27,266 nucleotides of DNA, taken from positions 1-27,266 of the forward strand of contig JBKECO010000039.1 in NCBI GenBank assembly GCA_047974745.1, in the 5' to 3' direction. This document shows, piece after piece, positions 7,023-13,314 of the stretch (position 1 is the first letter of the stretch; each line of letters opens with the position of its first letter). The position numbers were made by a program, and so were the translations under genes. The notes below the pieces were generated by a model. That model was not told the origin of the DNA, did not search any database, and was given only the letters and a program-made list of their open reading frames with translations. Origin of the DNA: JBKECO01 sp047974745. GTDB lineage: Bacteria; Bacillota; Clostridia; Lachnospirales; Lachnospiraceae.

Positions 7023-7436
7023 TCAGTTGACTGCTTTTTCGATCTCACCCCAGAACCAGGAAATCGCGTTATGAAGCTGCTCAATTATAATGCCATATTG
7101 CTGTTTTTCATCTTTTAACATACGTTCAACATCGACCAACTGATCAGCTATACGATCCAGCCTTCTATAATATTTTGTAGCTTGTACAAGGACCTTCTCA
7201 TGGTGACCACTTTCAAAGTCAGACTGCCGCGCTCCATACCAGTAATATCGATTCACATAATTCAATTCGTTCCACTTATTCTTTGTAGCTCTTGCTGTTT
7301 TTTTTAGTTCTGCAATCTCTCTTTTTGCTTGTCTTACCTGTGTAAGTTTGTCCTCAACTATGGATAGTTGAACCTGACTTGTCGCTAGCTCACTTTCCTT
7401 TTGACTACGTTGTGCATGTAATATATCCACTGACAC
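7023..7436 (-). CDS. Coiled-coil LXG partner protein (DUF5082/YwqH-like)
   Basis: The 137-residue hydrophilic, strongly helical protein starts with a long coiled coil (ESELATSQVQLSIVEDKL...) and has a WNELNYVNRYYWYGARQSDF segment in the middle. It ends with HNAISWFWGEIEKAV, which resembles the C-terminus of YwqH-like DUF5082 proteins. These are encoded upstream of LXG effectors and serve as a second effector-binding partner ('Lap2' class). The start is a GTG at 7436, chosen because GGAAGGAG lies seven bases ahead; the in-frame ATG at 7484 has no ribosome binding site. It is the first gene of the cassette, 22 bp before the short partner gene. Family membership is judged by pattern and position only. 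Confidence 0.65.
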   Translation of the reverse strand: MSVDILHAQRSQKESELATSQVQLSIVEDKLTQVRQAKREIAELKKTARATKNKWNELNYVNRYYWYGARQSDFESGHHEKVLVQATKYYRRLDRIADQLVDVERMLKDEKQQYGIIIEQLHNAISWFWGEIEKAVN

Positions 7437-7455
7437 AATGACGCTCCTTCCTTTA

Positions 7456-7599
7456 TCATGTTTCTCGATCTGTTTTCCTAGCACTCTTTACGAGTTTTCC
7501 CCAGATGTCTTCTCCTTCTACACCAATGAACAGTACAAGCGTTACGTAACATATCAGCTAGCAACTTATAAGAAGTATCCATACAAGTATTTTTTTCAT
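7456..7599 (-). pseudogene. Mini-gene MKKILVWILLISC interrupted by TAG, continuing in frame
   Basis: An ATG at 7599 with AGGAGATGAGG in front opens a 13-codon frame with a signal-like or membrane-like sequence, stopped by TAG (7558-7560). Beyond the TAG the same frame runs 33 codons (LICYVTLVLFIG then a charged tail) to a TGA at 7456, just before the ribosome binding site of the coiled-coil gene. This could be a small membrane protein broken by a nonsense mutation, a short leader peptide, or chance. Confidence 0.3.
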
Positions 7600-7638
7600 C
7601 CTCATCTCCTATTGCAAATACGACAAAGTCCCTATCGC

Positions 7639-7663
7639 AGATATTTAATCAAATCAAATATCT
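7639..7663. promoter_or_regulatory. Dyad AGATATTT-N9-AAATATCT upstream of the LXG cassette
   Basis: A perfect 8-bp inverted repeat separated by nine bases lies between the group II intron and the first genes of the cassette. It has the size of a dimeric repressor operator. No T-run follows on either strand, so it is not a terminator. No convincing -35/-10 pair could be fixed nearby, so a regulatory role is a guess. Confidence 0.3.
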
Positions 7664-7808
7664 ATGGTAGGAGCAAGAAACTCATGATAAATCTAGTTTC
7701 TATTTTATTTGCATTATTTCACATGCTGCACATAAATGTTTGTTTCATGTTCTAAAAAACATTTTTTTCGTTACAGAATGCACATCCTCCCACTCCTATC
7801 ATTTTGGA

Positions 7809-7882
7809 ATAGAGTAGAGAAATAATTGCTAAGAATTATTTCCCTCTCATTGAACCGTACGTACGGGTCTCGTATACGGCTC
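7809..7882 (-). ncRNA. Intron domains V and VI (catalytic core and branch-point helix)
   Basis: Domain V is seen as GAGCCGTATAC ... GTACGTACGGTTC (7852-7882, read on the minus strand), with the catalytic AGC and the pairing GAGCCGTA/TACGGTTC. Domain VI follows: GAAATAATT pairs with AATTATTTC around a CTTAGC loop, and the base helix GAGAG pairs with CT-A-CTC, leaving the A bulged as the probable lariat branch point. Confidence 0.8.
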
Positions 7883-7888
7883 TACAAT

Positions 7889-9193
7889 TTATATTCCAAC
7901 TTTTCTTAGATAATAATTTAAAGGATTGAGCAACCCTGCTCCGTCCTTTATTTTAGTTTCAAGCAAATCTGGACTGATAATAAAATTCACTACGTTCATT
8001 CCACTTCTTTTGTACCAACCCAGTCTTGAATTTGCAACTTTATAGATTGCCTCATGGTCGAATCCATTTTTATGTTTACGATTTAGATAACATAAATTTC
8101 TGTATATCGTCTTAGGCTTTTTCCATTGCTTTATAACAATTACTCTTATTTTATGCCTAAGCCATGTTCCAAACTCTTCCATGAACTGTTTCATCATTCC
8201 GATTCTGAAATAATTAATCCATCCTCTTACTATCTCATTCACTCGCTTTATTGTTACCGCAAGCGGTCATGATATTGCTTTGTTTCTTTTGAGGTATTCA
8301 CTCATTTTCTGTTTCAGTTTCTTTTTCTTTTCTGTGGTTGGTTTCACTTTCCATTCGCCACCATGTTTCAGAAATGTGAATCCTAGATATTTACTCCTTG
8401 TCGGTCTGACTACCTTAGTCTTTGTTGCATTCACCTTTAGGAACAGTTTTCTTTCAATCCAATCTGTTATGGACTTAATCACTCTGTTTGCTGCCAATTC
8501 ACTTTTCGTGAATATCAATGCATCGTCGGCATATCTCGTAAAACGCAGACCTCTTTGTTCCAGCTCTTTATCTAACTTATCAAGATAGACGTTCGACAAC
8601 ACAAACGACAACGGTCCGCCTTGTGGAACACCGGTGATTGTTGCTTTTTCCAGTCCTTTTTCCATTACTCCTGCTCTCAAATATTTGCGAATCAGATTTA
8701 ATGTTGTACTGTCATTTACTTGTTCTCTAAGAATCTGAATTAATTTGTCATGATTCACCGTATCAAAGAATTGTTCAATATCAACATCAATGACCCATTC
8801 ATATCCCTCATTAAGGTAGTCCAATGCTTGCTTGATTGCATTATGGCAACTTCTTCCAGGTCTGAACCCATAACTGAATTCACTAAATATTTCTTCATAA
8901 ATATCAGATATCGGTTGTGCAATGGCTTGTTGTATCACTCTGTCCAAAACCGTTGGTATTCCAAGTGGTCTTTTCTTCCCATTTTCCTTTGGAATGTATG
9001 CTCTACGCACTGGCTTGGGCATATAGGTTCTGTTTCGAATTGACTGCACGATTGTGTCTTGATTTTCTCTGATGTATGCACCAAGTTCATCTACAGTCAT
9101 TCCATCTACTCCACTTGCACCTTTATTCGCCACTACTTTCTTATAGGCTCTGTTTAGGTTTTCTTTCGATGTAATCATATCTATTAATTCCAC
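7889..9193 (-). pseudogene. ltrA: Group II intron reverse transcriptase/maturase with in-frame TGA
   Basis: It is a retroelement protein that helps the intron fold, splice and insert. From a GTG at 9193 (GAGGAG eight bases ahead) the frame encodes NKGASGVDGMTVDEL, the palm motifs GYEWVIDVDIEQFFDTV and GVPQGGPLS, and the active site FTRYADDALIF. A thumb/maturase domain follows with RGWINYFRIGMMKQF and ends about six bases before domain V. There is no endonuclease domain. After RNKAIS a TGA (8267-8269) interrupts the frame; beyond it PLAVTIKRVNEIVRGW continues in the same frame, so this is one nonsense change (for example from CGA), not a frameshift. With the stop read through the length would be about 434 residues, normal for the family. 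The split removes most of the maturase domain from the reverse transcriptase part. Confidence 0.88.
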
Positions 9194-9508
9194 TGTTGTT
9201 ACTCCTCTGCTTATTACAAAAGTTATACACATCACCCCTCTGGATATAGATAAGACACTAATCTTTCGTTCCACAACCTCTTGATTTACAACTTCGGTTT
9301 ACGTTTACCATTCGGGCTTTGGTTTGTATGGCAACCTTACCCACCTAATCGCCTTATCAAGTTTCTGTTCGTAGGCTCAAGAACTTTGCTACACCACTTC
9401 CTTCATCCATACCATTACTGATACCAACTTGTGGTTCGCTACACTTGGCGGTAAATACCCGTGACTGGACTTGCACCAGTTAGATTAGTGCCATGCTTGG
9501 CACACCAT

Positions 9509-9548
9509 AAAAAGAGGCATCTTCCATTCACTGGAAAATGCCTCTATC
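9509..9548 (-). terminator. Terminator of the tRNA-Leu/tRNA-Ile operon
   Basis: On the minus strand AGAGGCAT (9538-9545) pairs with ATGCCTCT (9513-9520). The internal pairing TTCCA/TGGAA continues the hairpin, and a run of five T follows. The group II intron begins four bases beyond the T-run. Confidence 0.88.
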
Positions 9549-9558
9549 CCTTTATTCA

Positions 9559-9632
<74 letters not shown>

Positions 9633-9635
9633 GGA

Positions 9636-9715
9636 TGCGGGTAACAGGACTTGAACCTGCACGGTCTCCCACCAGAACCTAAATCTGGCGCGTCTGCCAA
9701 TTCCGCCATACCCGC
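9636..9715 (-). tRNA. tRNA-Leu (TAG)
   Basis: Acceptor arms GCGGGTA/TACCCGC and a long variable arm of class II type are present. The anticodon loop TTTAGGT sits between CCAGA and TCTGG, giving anticodon TAG. CCA is not encoded. It is the first gene of the operon, three bases before tRNA-Ile. Confidence 0.95.
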
Positions 9716-9728
9716 AAACGACTTTTTT

Positions 9729-9757
9729 ATATTATAGAATTTTCTACTTGCTGTCAA
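9729..9757 (-). promoter_or_regulatory. Promoter of the tRNA-Leu/tRNA-Ile operon
   Basis: On the minus strand -35 TTGACA (9752-9757) and -10 TAATAT (9729-9734) are separated by 17 bp, about 15 bp ahead of tRNA-Leu. An overlapping TATAAT at shorter spacing is also possible. Confidence 0.85.
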
Positions 9758-9760
9758 GAG

Positions 9761-9824
9761 TTTTCGACTAATCTTTTTTTGATTTTCTACTAATCTTCTT
9801 TTATTTTTCTACTAATCTTCTTTT
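9761..9824 (-). repeat. Three 22-bp-spaced A-rich repeats directly upstream of the tRNA promoter
   Basis: Copies of the top-strand unit TTTTCTACTAATCTTC plus a T-run start at 9761, 9783 and 9805. The last two are identical over 20 bases and the first is slightly diverged. Read in the direction of the tRNA operon they are A-rich blocks starting a few bases upstream of the -35 box and recurring every 22 bp (two helical turns), like an extended UP element. Confidence 0.75.
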
Positions 9825-9944
9825 GTTCTCAGCTCGTCTTATTGCATTTTTGTTTCCTTTCTTTTGTTTTTTTTGTTGCCTTTTTGTTCCCTTTTTAAAT
9901 TTGTACCTGTGCTTTCATTGCGAAAATGCTTTCTAAAATTTCTC

Positions 9945-9973
9945 TTTACCATCTTAATTTTGTATGCTATCAT
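9945..9973 (+). promoter_or_regulatory. Probable promoter of the leuA T-box leader
   Basis: TTTACC (9945-9950) and TATCAT (9968-9973) are 17 bp apart, placing the transcript start near 9980, just before stem I of the T-box. Both hexamers deviate from consensus. Confidence 0.5.
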
Positions 9974-9979
9974 ATGTTC

Positions 9980-10312
9980 AGAAAGACTGTGAAAAGGAGT
10001 AGTACCTGTTATCCTGTTTTCAGAGAGCTGCCGGACGCTGAGAGGCAGTAAACAGAACACAGAGAACTCACCTTGGAGTTGCTGCTTGAACCAGAAGTGC
10101 TAGGAATCATAGATTGAGATCTCATGATAGGGTTCCCCCATCACTTTTATGTAGATGCAGACGCATACCCGCCGTTAAAAGGGGATGGTATAAGAATATA
10201 AAGTTTATATATTCCGTACCTGTAGAGAGCATGATCAAATCATGAATTAGAGTGGTACCGCGTAAGTATGTCTTACGTCTCTATGTAACGTTGGAGGCGG
10301 AGGACTTTTTTT
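9980..10312 (+). promoter_or_regulatory. T-box riboswitch, leucine-specific, with terminator
   Basis: A 330-base leader precedes leuA. It carries the T-box core TGGTACCGCG (10253-10262), which belongs to the antiterminator that binds the free CCA end of uncharged tRNA. The terminator follows: GTCTTACGTCTCT (10270-10282) pairs with GGAGGCGGAGGAC (10293-10305) with one mismatch, then seven T. In stem I the GCTGCC...GGCAG hairpin and a purine-rich internal loop are visible. The likely specifier is CTC (10067-10069) in AGAACTCACC, a leucine codon. Uncharged tRNA-Leu should thus allow read-through into leuA. T-box identity is firm; the specifier position was judged by eye. Confidence 0.9.
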
Positions 10313-10391
10313 ATTTGCTTCGATAGAAGGTCGTATTGCACTCCGAAATGGAACAGAACACATAGAATTTGGTGAAAGCGAGGAGCAGAAT

Positions 10392-12056
10392 ATGCAGGGA
10401 TTTGAAAAGTATCAGAAAATGTATTATATGCCACCAGTAGACAGCTATGACTGGGTAAAAAAAGATTCTGTAGACAAAGCACCAATTTGGTGCAGTGTCG
10501 ACCTTAGGGATGGAAATCAGGCACTGATCGAGCCCATGAGTCTGGAAGAAAAAATAGAATATTATCAAATGCTTCTGGAAGTCGGATTTAAACAGATCGA
10601 AGTGGGATTTCCTGCTGCTTCGGAGACGGAATATAGTTTTTTACGAACAATCATTGAACGGAATATGATCCCAGAAGATGTGACCGTTCAGGTGCTGACC
10701 CAGGCCAGAGAGCATATTATCAAGAGAACCTTCGAGGCGATCGATGGTGCTCCGAATGTAATCGTCCATGTTTATAACTCGACCTCTGTCCCACAGCGTG
10801 AACAGGTGTTTCAGAAGTCCCAGGAAGAAATCAAACAGATCGCTGTAGAAGGCGCAAAGCTTGTGTTTGATTTGGCCAAAAATATTCAGGGAAATATTTC
10901 TTTTCAATACAGTCCAGAGAGCTTTACTGGCACAGAGGTGGATTACGCCTTAGATGTCTGCAATGCCGTTTTGGATGTGTGGAAGCCTACCGCAGAGCGA
11001 AAAGCAATTATTAACCTCCCATCAACTGTACAATACTCCATGCCACACGTATTTGCATGTCAGGTCGAATACTTTGATAAAAATCTGAGCTACCGTGATA
11101 ATGTCATTTTGTCACTTCATCCCCATAACGACAGAGGAAGCGGTGTAAGTGATGCAGAGCTTGGTATGCTTGCAGGTGCAGACAGAATTGAGGGTACTTT
11201 GTTTGGTAACGGAGAACGCACTGGAAATGTCGATATTGTGACTCTCGCCATGAATTTATACTCCCATGGTGTCGATCCCGGTCTTGAATTCCACAACATG
11301 CGAGAGATCCGAAAAACGTATGAACGACTGACGAATATGGATGTTGGTATGCGACAGCCTTATGCCGGAGACCTTGTGTTTACTGCATTTTCCGGTTCTC
11401 ATCAGGATGCGATTTCAAAGGGCATGCATCATCATCTATTAACAGAAGGCGGCTCCTGGACAGTCCCATATCTACCGATCGACCCAAAAGATGTTGGCCG
11501 TGAATATGACTCGGATGTGATCCGAATCAATAGCCAGTCCGGAAAGGGTGGCGTCAGCTATGTTCTAAAACAATCCTATGGTATCGTTATTCCTGATAAA
11601 ATGCGCGAAGAGTTTGGATATATTGTAAAAGATGTTTCAGACAGAGAGCATAGCGAACTGGATCCAAAGAGAATTTATGAAATTTTCAAATCCACCTATC
11701 GTGATGCAGATAAAACATTCTTCATTCCTGAATATCATTTCCACAGAGAACATGGAATCGAAGCTGACCTCACTGTCAACTTCAATGGAGAATCACAATC
11801 ATCAAAGGCTGTTGGAAATGGACGCCTTGACGCTGTAAGTAACGCCGTAAAACCTTTCTTTGATCAGGACTATGAGATCAGTGAATATACTGAACACTCC
11901 TTGACCCGTGGTTCTACCTCTAAGGCAGTAGCATATGTGGGCATTGATATTGAAAATATAACCTACTGGGGAGTAGGCATGGATGAAGATATCATTCAGG
12001 CATCTGTTGATGCTTTGGTCGCTGCGATCAACAGGTCGTCCCTTGTTACTCAGTAG
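10392..12056 (+). CDS. leuA: 2-isopropylmalate synthase
   Basis: First committed enzyme of leucine synthesis: it condenses acetyl-CoA with 2-oxoisovalerate to 2-isopropylmalate in the cytoplasm. The 554-residue protein shows CSVDLRDGNQALIEPM at the start of the TIM barrel, IEVGFPAAS, the metal-binding HPHNDRGSG, and GNGERTGNVDIVTLAMNLY. A C-terminal regulatory domain runs from about residue 440 and is the usual site of leucine feedback. The length and the DGNQ variant place it with the longer LeuA type known from yeast and actinobacteria. ATG 10392 has GAGGAG six bases ahead. It is preceded by a leucine T-box and followed at once by a terminator, so it is a single-gene unit; leuB, leuC and leuD are not here. 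Confidence 0.95.
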   Translation: MQGFEKYQKMYYMPPVDSYDWVKKDSVDKAPIWCSVDLRDGNQALIEPMSLEEKIEYYQMLLEVGFKQIEVGFPAASETEYSFLRTIIERNMIPEDVTVQVLTQAREHIIKRTFEAIDGAPNVIVHVYNSTSVPQREQVFQKSQEEIKQIAVEGAKLVFDLAKNIQGNISFQYSPESFTGTEVDYALDVCNAVLDVWKPTAERKAIINLPSTVQYSMPHVFACQVEYFDKNLSYRDNVILSLHPHNDRGSGVSDAELGMLAGADRIEGTLFGNGERTGNVDIVTLAMNLYSHGVDPGLEFHNMREIRKTYERLTNMDVGMRQPYAGDLVFTAFSGSHQDAISKGMHHHLLTEGGSWTVPYLPIDPKDVGREYDSDVIRINSQSGKGGVSYVLKQSYGIVIPDKMREEFGYIVKDVSDREHSELDPKRIYEIFKSTYRDADKTFFIPEYHFHREHGIEADLTVNFNGESQSSKAVGNGRLDAVSNAVKPFFDQDYEISEYTEHSLTRGSTSKAVAYVGIDIENITYWGVGMDEDIIQASVDALVAAINRSSLVTQ

Positions 12057-12057
12057 A

Positions 12058-12093
12058 AAAAAGAGGAGTCATAATTGGCTCCTCTTTTTTTAA
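12058..12093. terminator. Bidirectional terminator between leuA and the serine hydrolase gene
   Basis: AAGAGGAG (12061-12068) pairs with CTCCTCTT (12079-12086). It is followed by a T-run on the plus strand and preceded by an A-run that serves as the T-run for the minus strand. It lies between two convergent genes, two bases after the leuA stop and just beyond the end of the hydrolase gene. Confidence 0.9.
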
Positions 12094-12095
12094 GT

Positions 12096-13283
12096 TCATA
12101 TTGTTTTTCCAAGTGTGGATAACACCAGATTTCTGACTTTTCTAGTGACTGGCATTGTTCCGGCATCAACTCTCTGCATTGACAGCAGGATTGTCAGTGA
12201 GTCCTCCGGACAATTTGCAAAATAGGCGCCTAGCCATCCATCCCATCCATACTCACCTTTGCTCACGATCATTCGGCTTTGTGCAGGCGATTTCATGGTA
12301 CGCATTAAATTCCCATAGGAAAATCCAGACAATGTGTCAAATCTGTTATAGTAGTCCTTCAGCAGCCACGGCTGCAGCTCAGCATTGATAAAATATTGAA
12401 CCGTAGCAGGATGATAATATTTCTTTCCGGCGTAAATACCTCCGGACAAAAGCATAGCTGCAAATTTTGCAAAATCATCCAGAGTAGAAAACAAACCAGC
12501 TCCACCAGATTCGAACTTTGGAGCCTGTCTCTGGTCGTACAGAATTCCCAGATGGGAGGTTATTTCTTCCTGCATCATATTATTGATATTCTGATATACC
12601 TTTGCAAGTCTTTTCTGCTTGTTATCCGGAACAAAAAATCCTGTATCATACATTCCGAGAGGATCAAAGAATTCTTTTTTTAAAAATTCGCCGAATTTCA
12701 TCCCCGATACCTGCTCTATTATGGCTCCAAGAACATCCGCTGAGGCGCCATACATCCAATGCTCTCCGGGATGAAAGGATAATCCACATTCTCCAAGTCG
12801 ATTGGCAAAGGTCTCCGTATCCATCCCGCTATTTCCCGGTAATTCACTTTGCAGTTTTGCAAAAACCTCCCCGACCTGCTGGGATGCCTGATCCTCCAAA
12901 GTACCAGGATATGGTATCCCTGATGTCATAGAAAGCAGATCTGCTACTTTGACATCTCGCCTTGGTTCCTCAAAACCGCCATTGCTGTGCACTTTTATAT
13001 CCGAAAAACCCGGAAGGAATTCACTCACAGAAGTGCCCAGATCCAACTGACCGCGTGCCATCAGTAACATCGCGGCAGCACCGGTGACAGGCTTTGTCAT
13101 GGAGTACATTCGAAAGATCGTATCTCTTCTGTAAGGAATCTGCTTTGCAATATCAGCATGACCTGACTGGCAGTATGCTATTTCCTCATCCTGATGAATG
13201 ATCAGAGCATTAATACCTGCTGCTTCCTTATTTTCCACTGCTACATCCAAAATTGTCTGGATCTTTTCTTGTAATGTAATCAT
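12096..13283 (-). CDS. Beta-lactamase-family serine hydrolase (class C/EstB-like)
   Basis: The 395-residue protein is of the penicillin-binding-protein/beta-lactamase superfamily (PF00144). It has the SxxK catalytic motif SMTK (Ser61, Lys64) followed by PVTGAAAMLLMARGQLDL. A YGAS motif in WMYGASADVLGAIIE takes the place of Tyr-x-Asn, and GWDGWLGAYF near the C-terminus takes the third-motif position. There is no signal peptide, so it is probably cytoplasmic and more likely an esterase or amidase than a true beta-lactamase. It starts 31 bp after the stop of nrdD on the same strand and may be read through from it, though the functional link is not obvious. The ribosome binding site is weak (GGGGTG). 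Substrate unknown. Confidence 0.85.
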   Translation of the reverse strand: MITLQEKIQTILDVAVENKEAAGINALIIHQDEEIAYCQSGHADIAKQIPYRRDTIFRMYSMTKPVTGAAAMLLMARGQLDLGTSVSEFLPGFSDIKVHSNGGFEEPRRDVKVADLLSMTSGIPYPGTLEDQASQQVGEVFAKLQSELPGNSGMDTETFANRLGECGLSFHPGEHWMYGASADVLGAIIEQVSGMKFGEFLKKEFFDPLGMYDTGFFVPDNKQKRLAKVYQNINNMMQEEITSHLGILYDQRQAPKFESGGAGLFSTLDDFAKFAAMLLSGGIYAGKKYYHPATVQYFINAELQPWLLKDYYNRFDTLSGFSYGNLMRTMKSPAQSRMIVSKGEYGWDGWLGAYFANCPEDSLTILLSMQRVDAGTMPVTRKVRNLVLSTLGKTI

Positions 13284-13314
13284 CTCATTTTCACCCCGCC
13301 GTTTTTCTTTTATT

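Larger units (their letters stand above)
7809..9505 (-). mobile_element. Group II intron inserted behind a tRNA operon terminator
   Basis: Read on the minus strand the element begins GTGTGCCAAGCATGGCAC (a GUGYG-type 5' end) at 9505. It continues with about 310 bases of structured RNA, the maturase gene, then domain V and domain VI, and ends near 7809 in CTCTAT. The 3' boundary is set by domain VI: a bulged A seven bases from the end matches the usual branch-point distance. The total length is about 1.7 kb. The 5' exon ends in a terminator hairpin and T-run only four bases away, which is the preferred target of class IIC introns. Class assignment still needs comparison of the RNA structure. 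No protein gene is interrupted. Confidence 0.82.

Noticed and set aside
7438..7755. Plus-strand open frame of 105 codons upstream of the LXG cassette
   Set aside because: No ribosome binding site, no family pattern, low-complexity AT-rich composition. It starts inside the coiled-coil gene's control region and opposes it.
9761..9824. Regular repeats considered as a CRISPR array
   Set aside because: The units are spaced by only two or three bases, with no spacers of 25-40 bp and no cas genes. The position before a promoter fits a UP-like element better.
9839..10060. Minus-strand open frame of 73 codons between the tRNA operon and leuA
   Set aside because: Composition follows the T-rich spacer (Lys/Arg-rich tail), and it covers the leuA promoter and T-box start. 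No homology pattern seen.
12096..13283. True class C beta-lactamase
   Set aside because: No signal peptide, and the second and third motifs deviate from beta-lactamases. An esterase-like serine hydrolase is the safer call.
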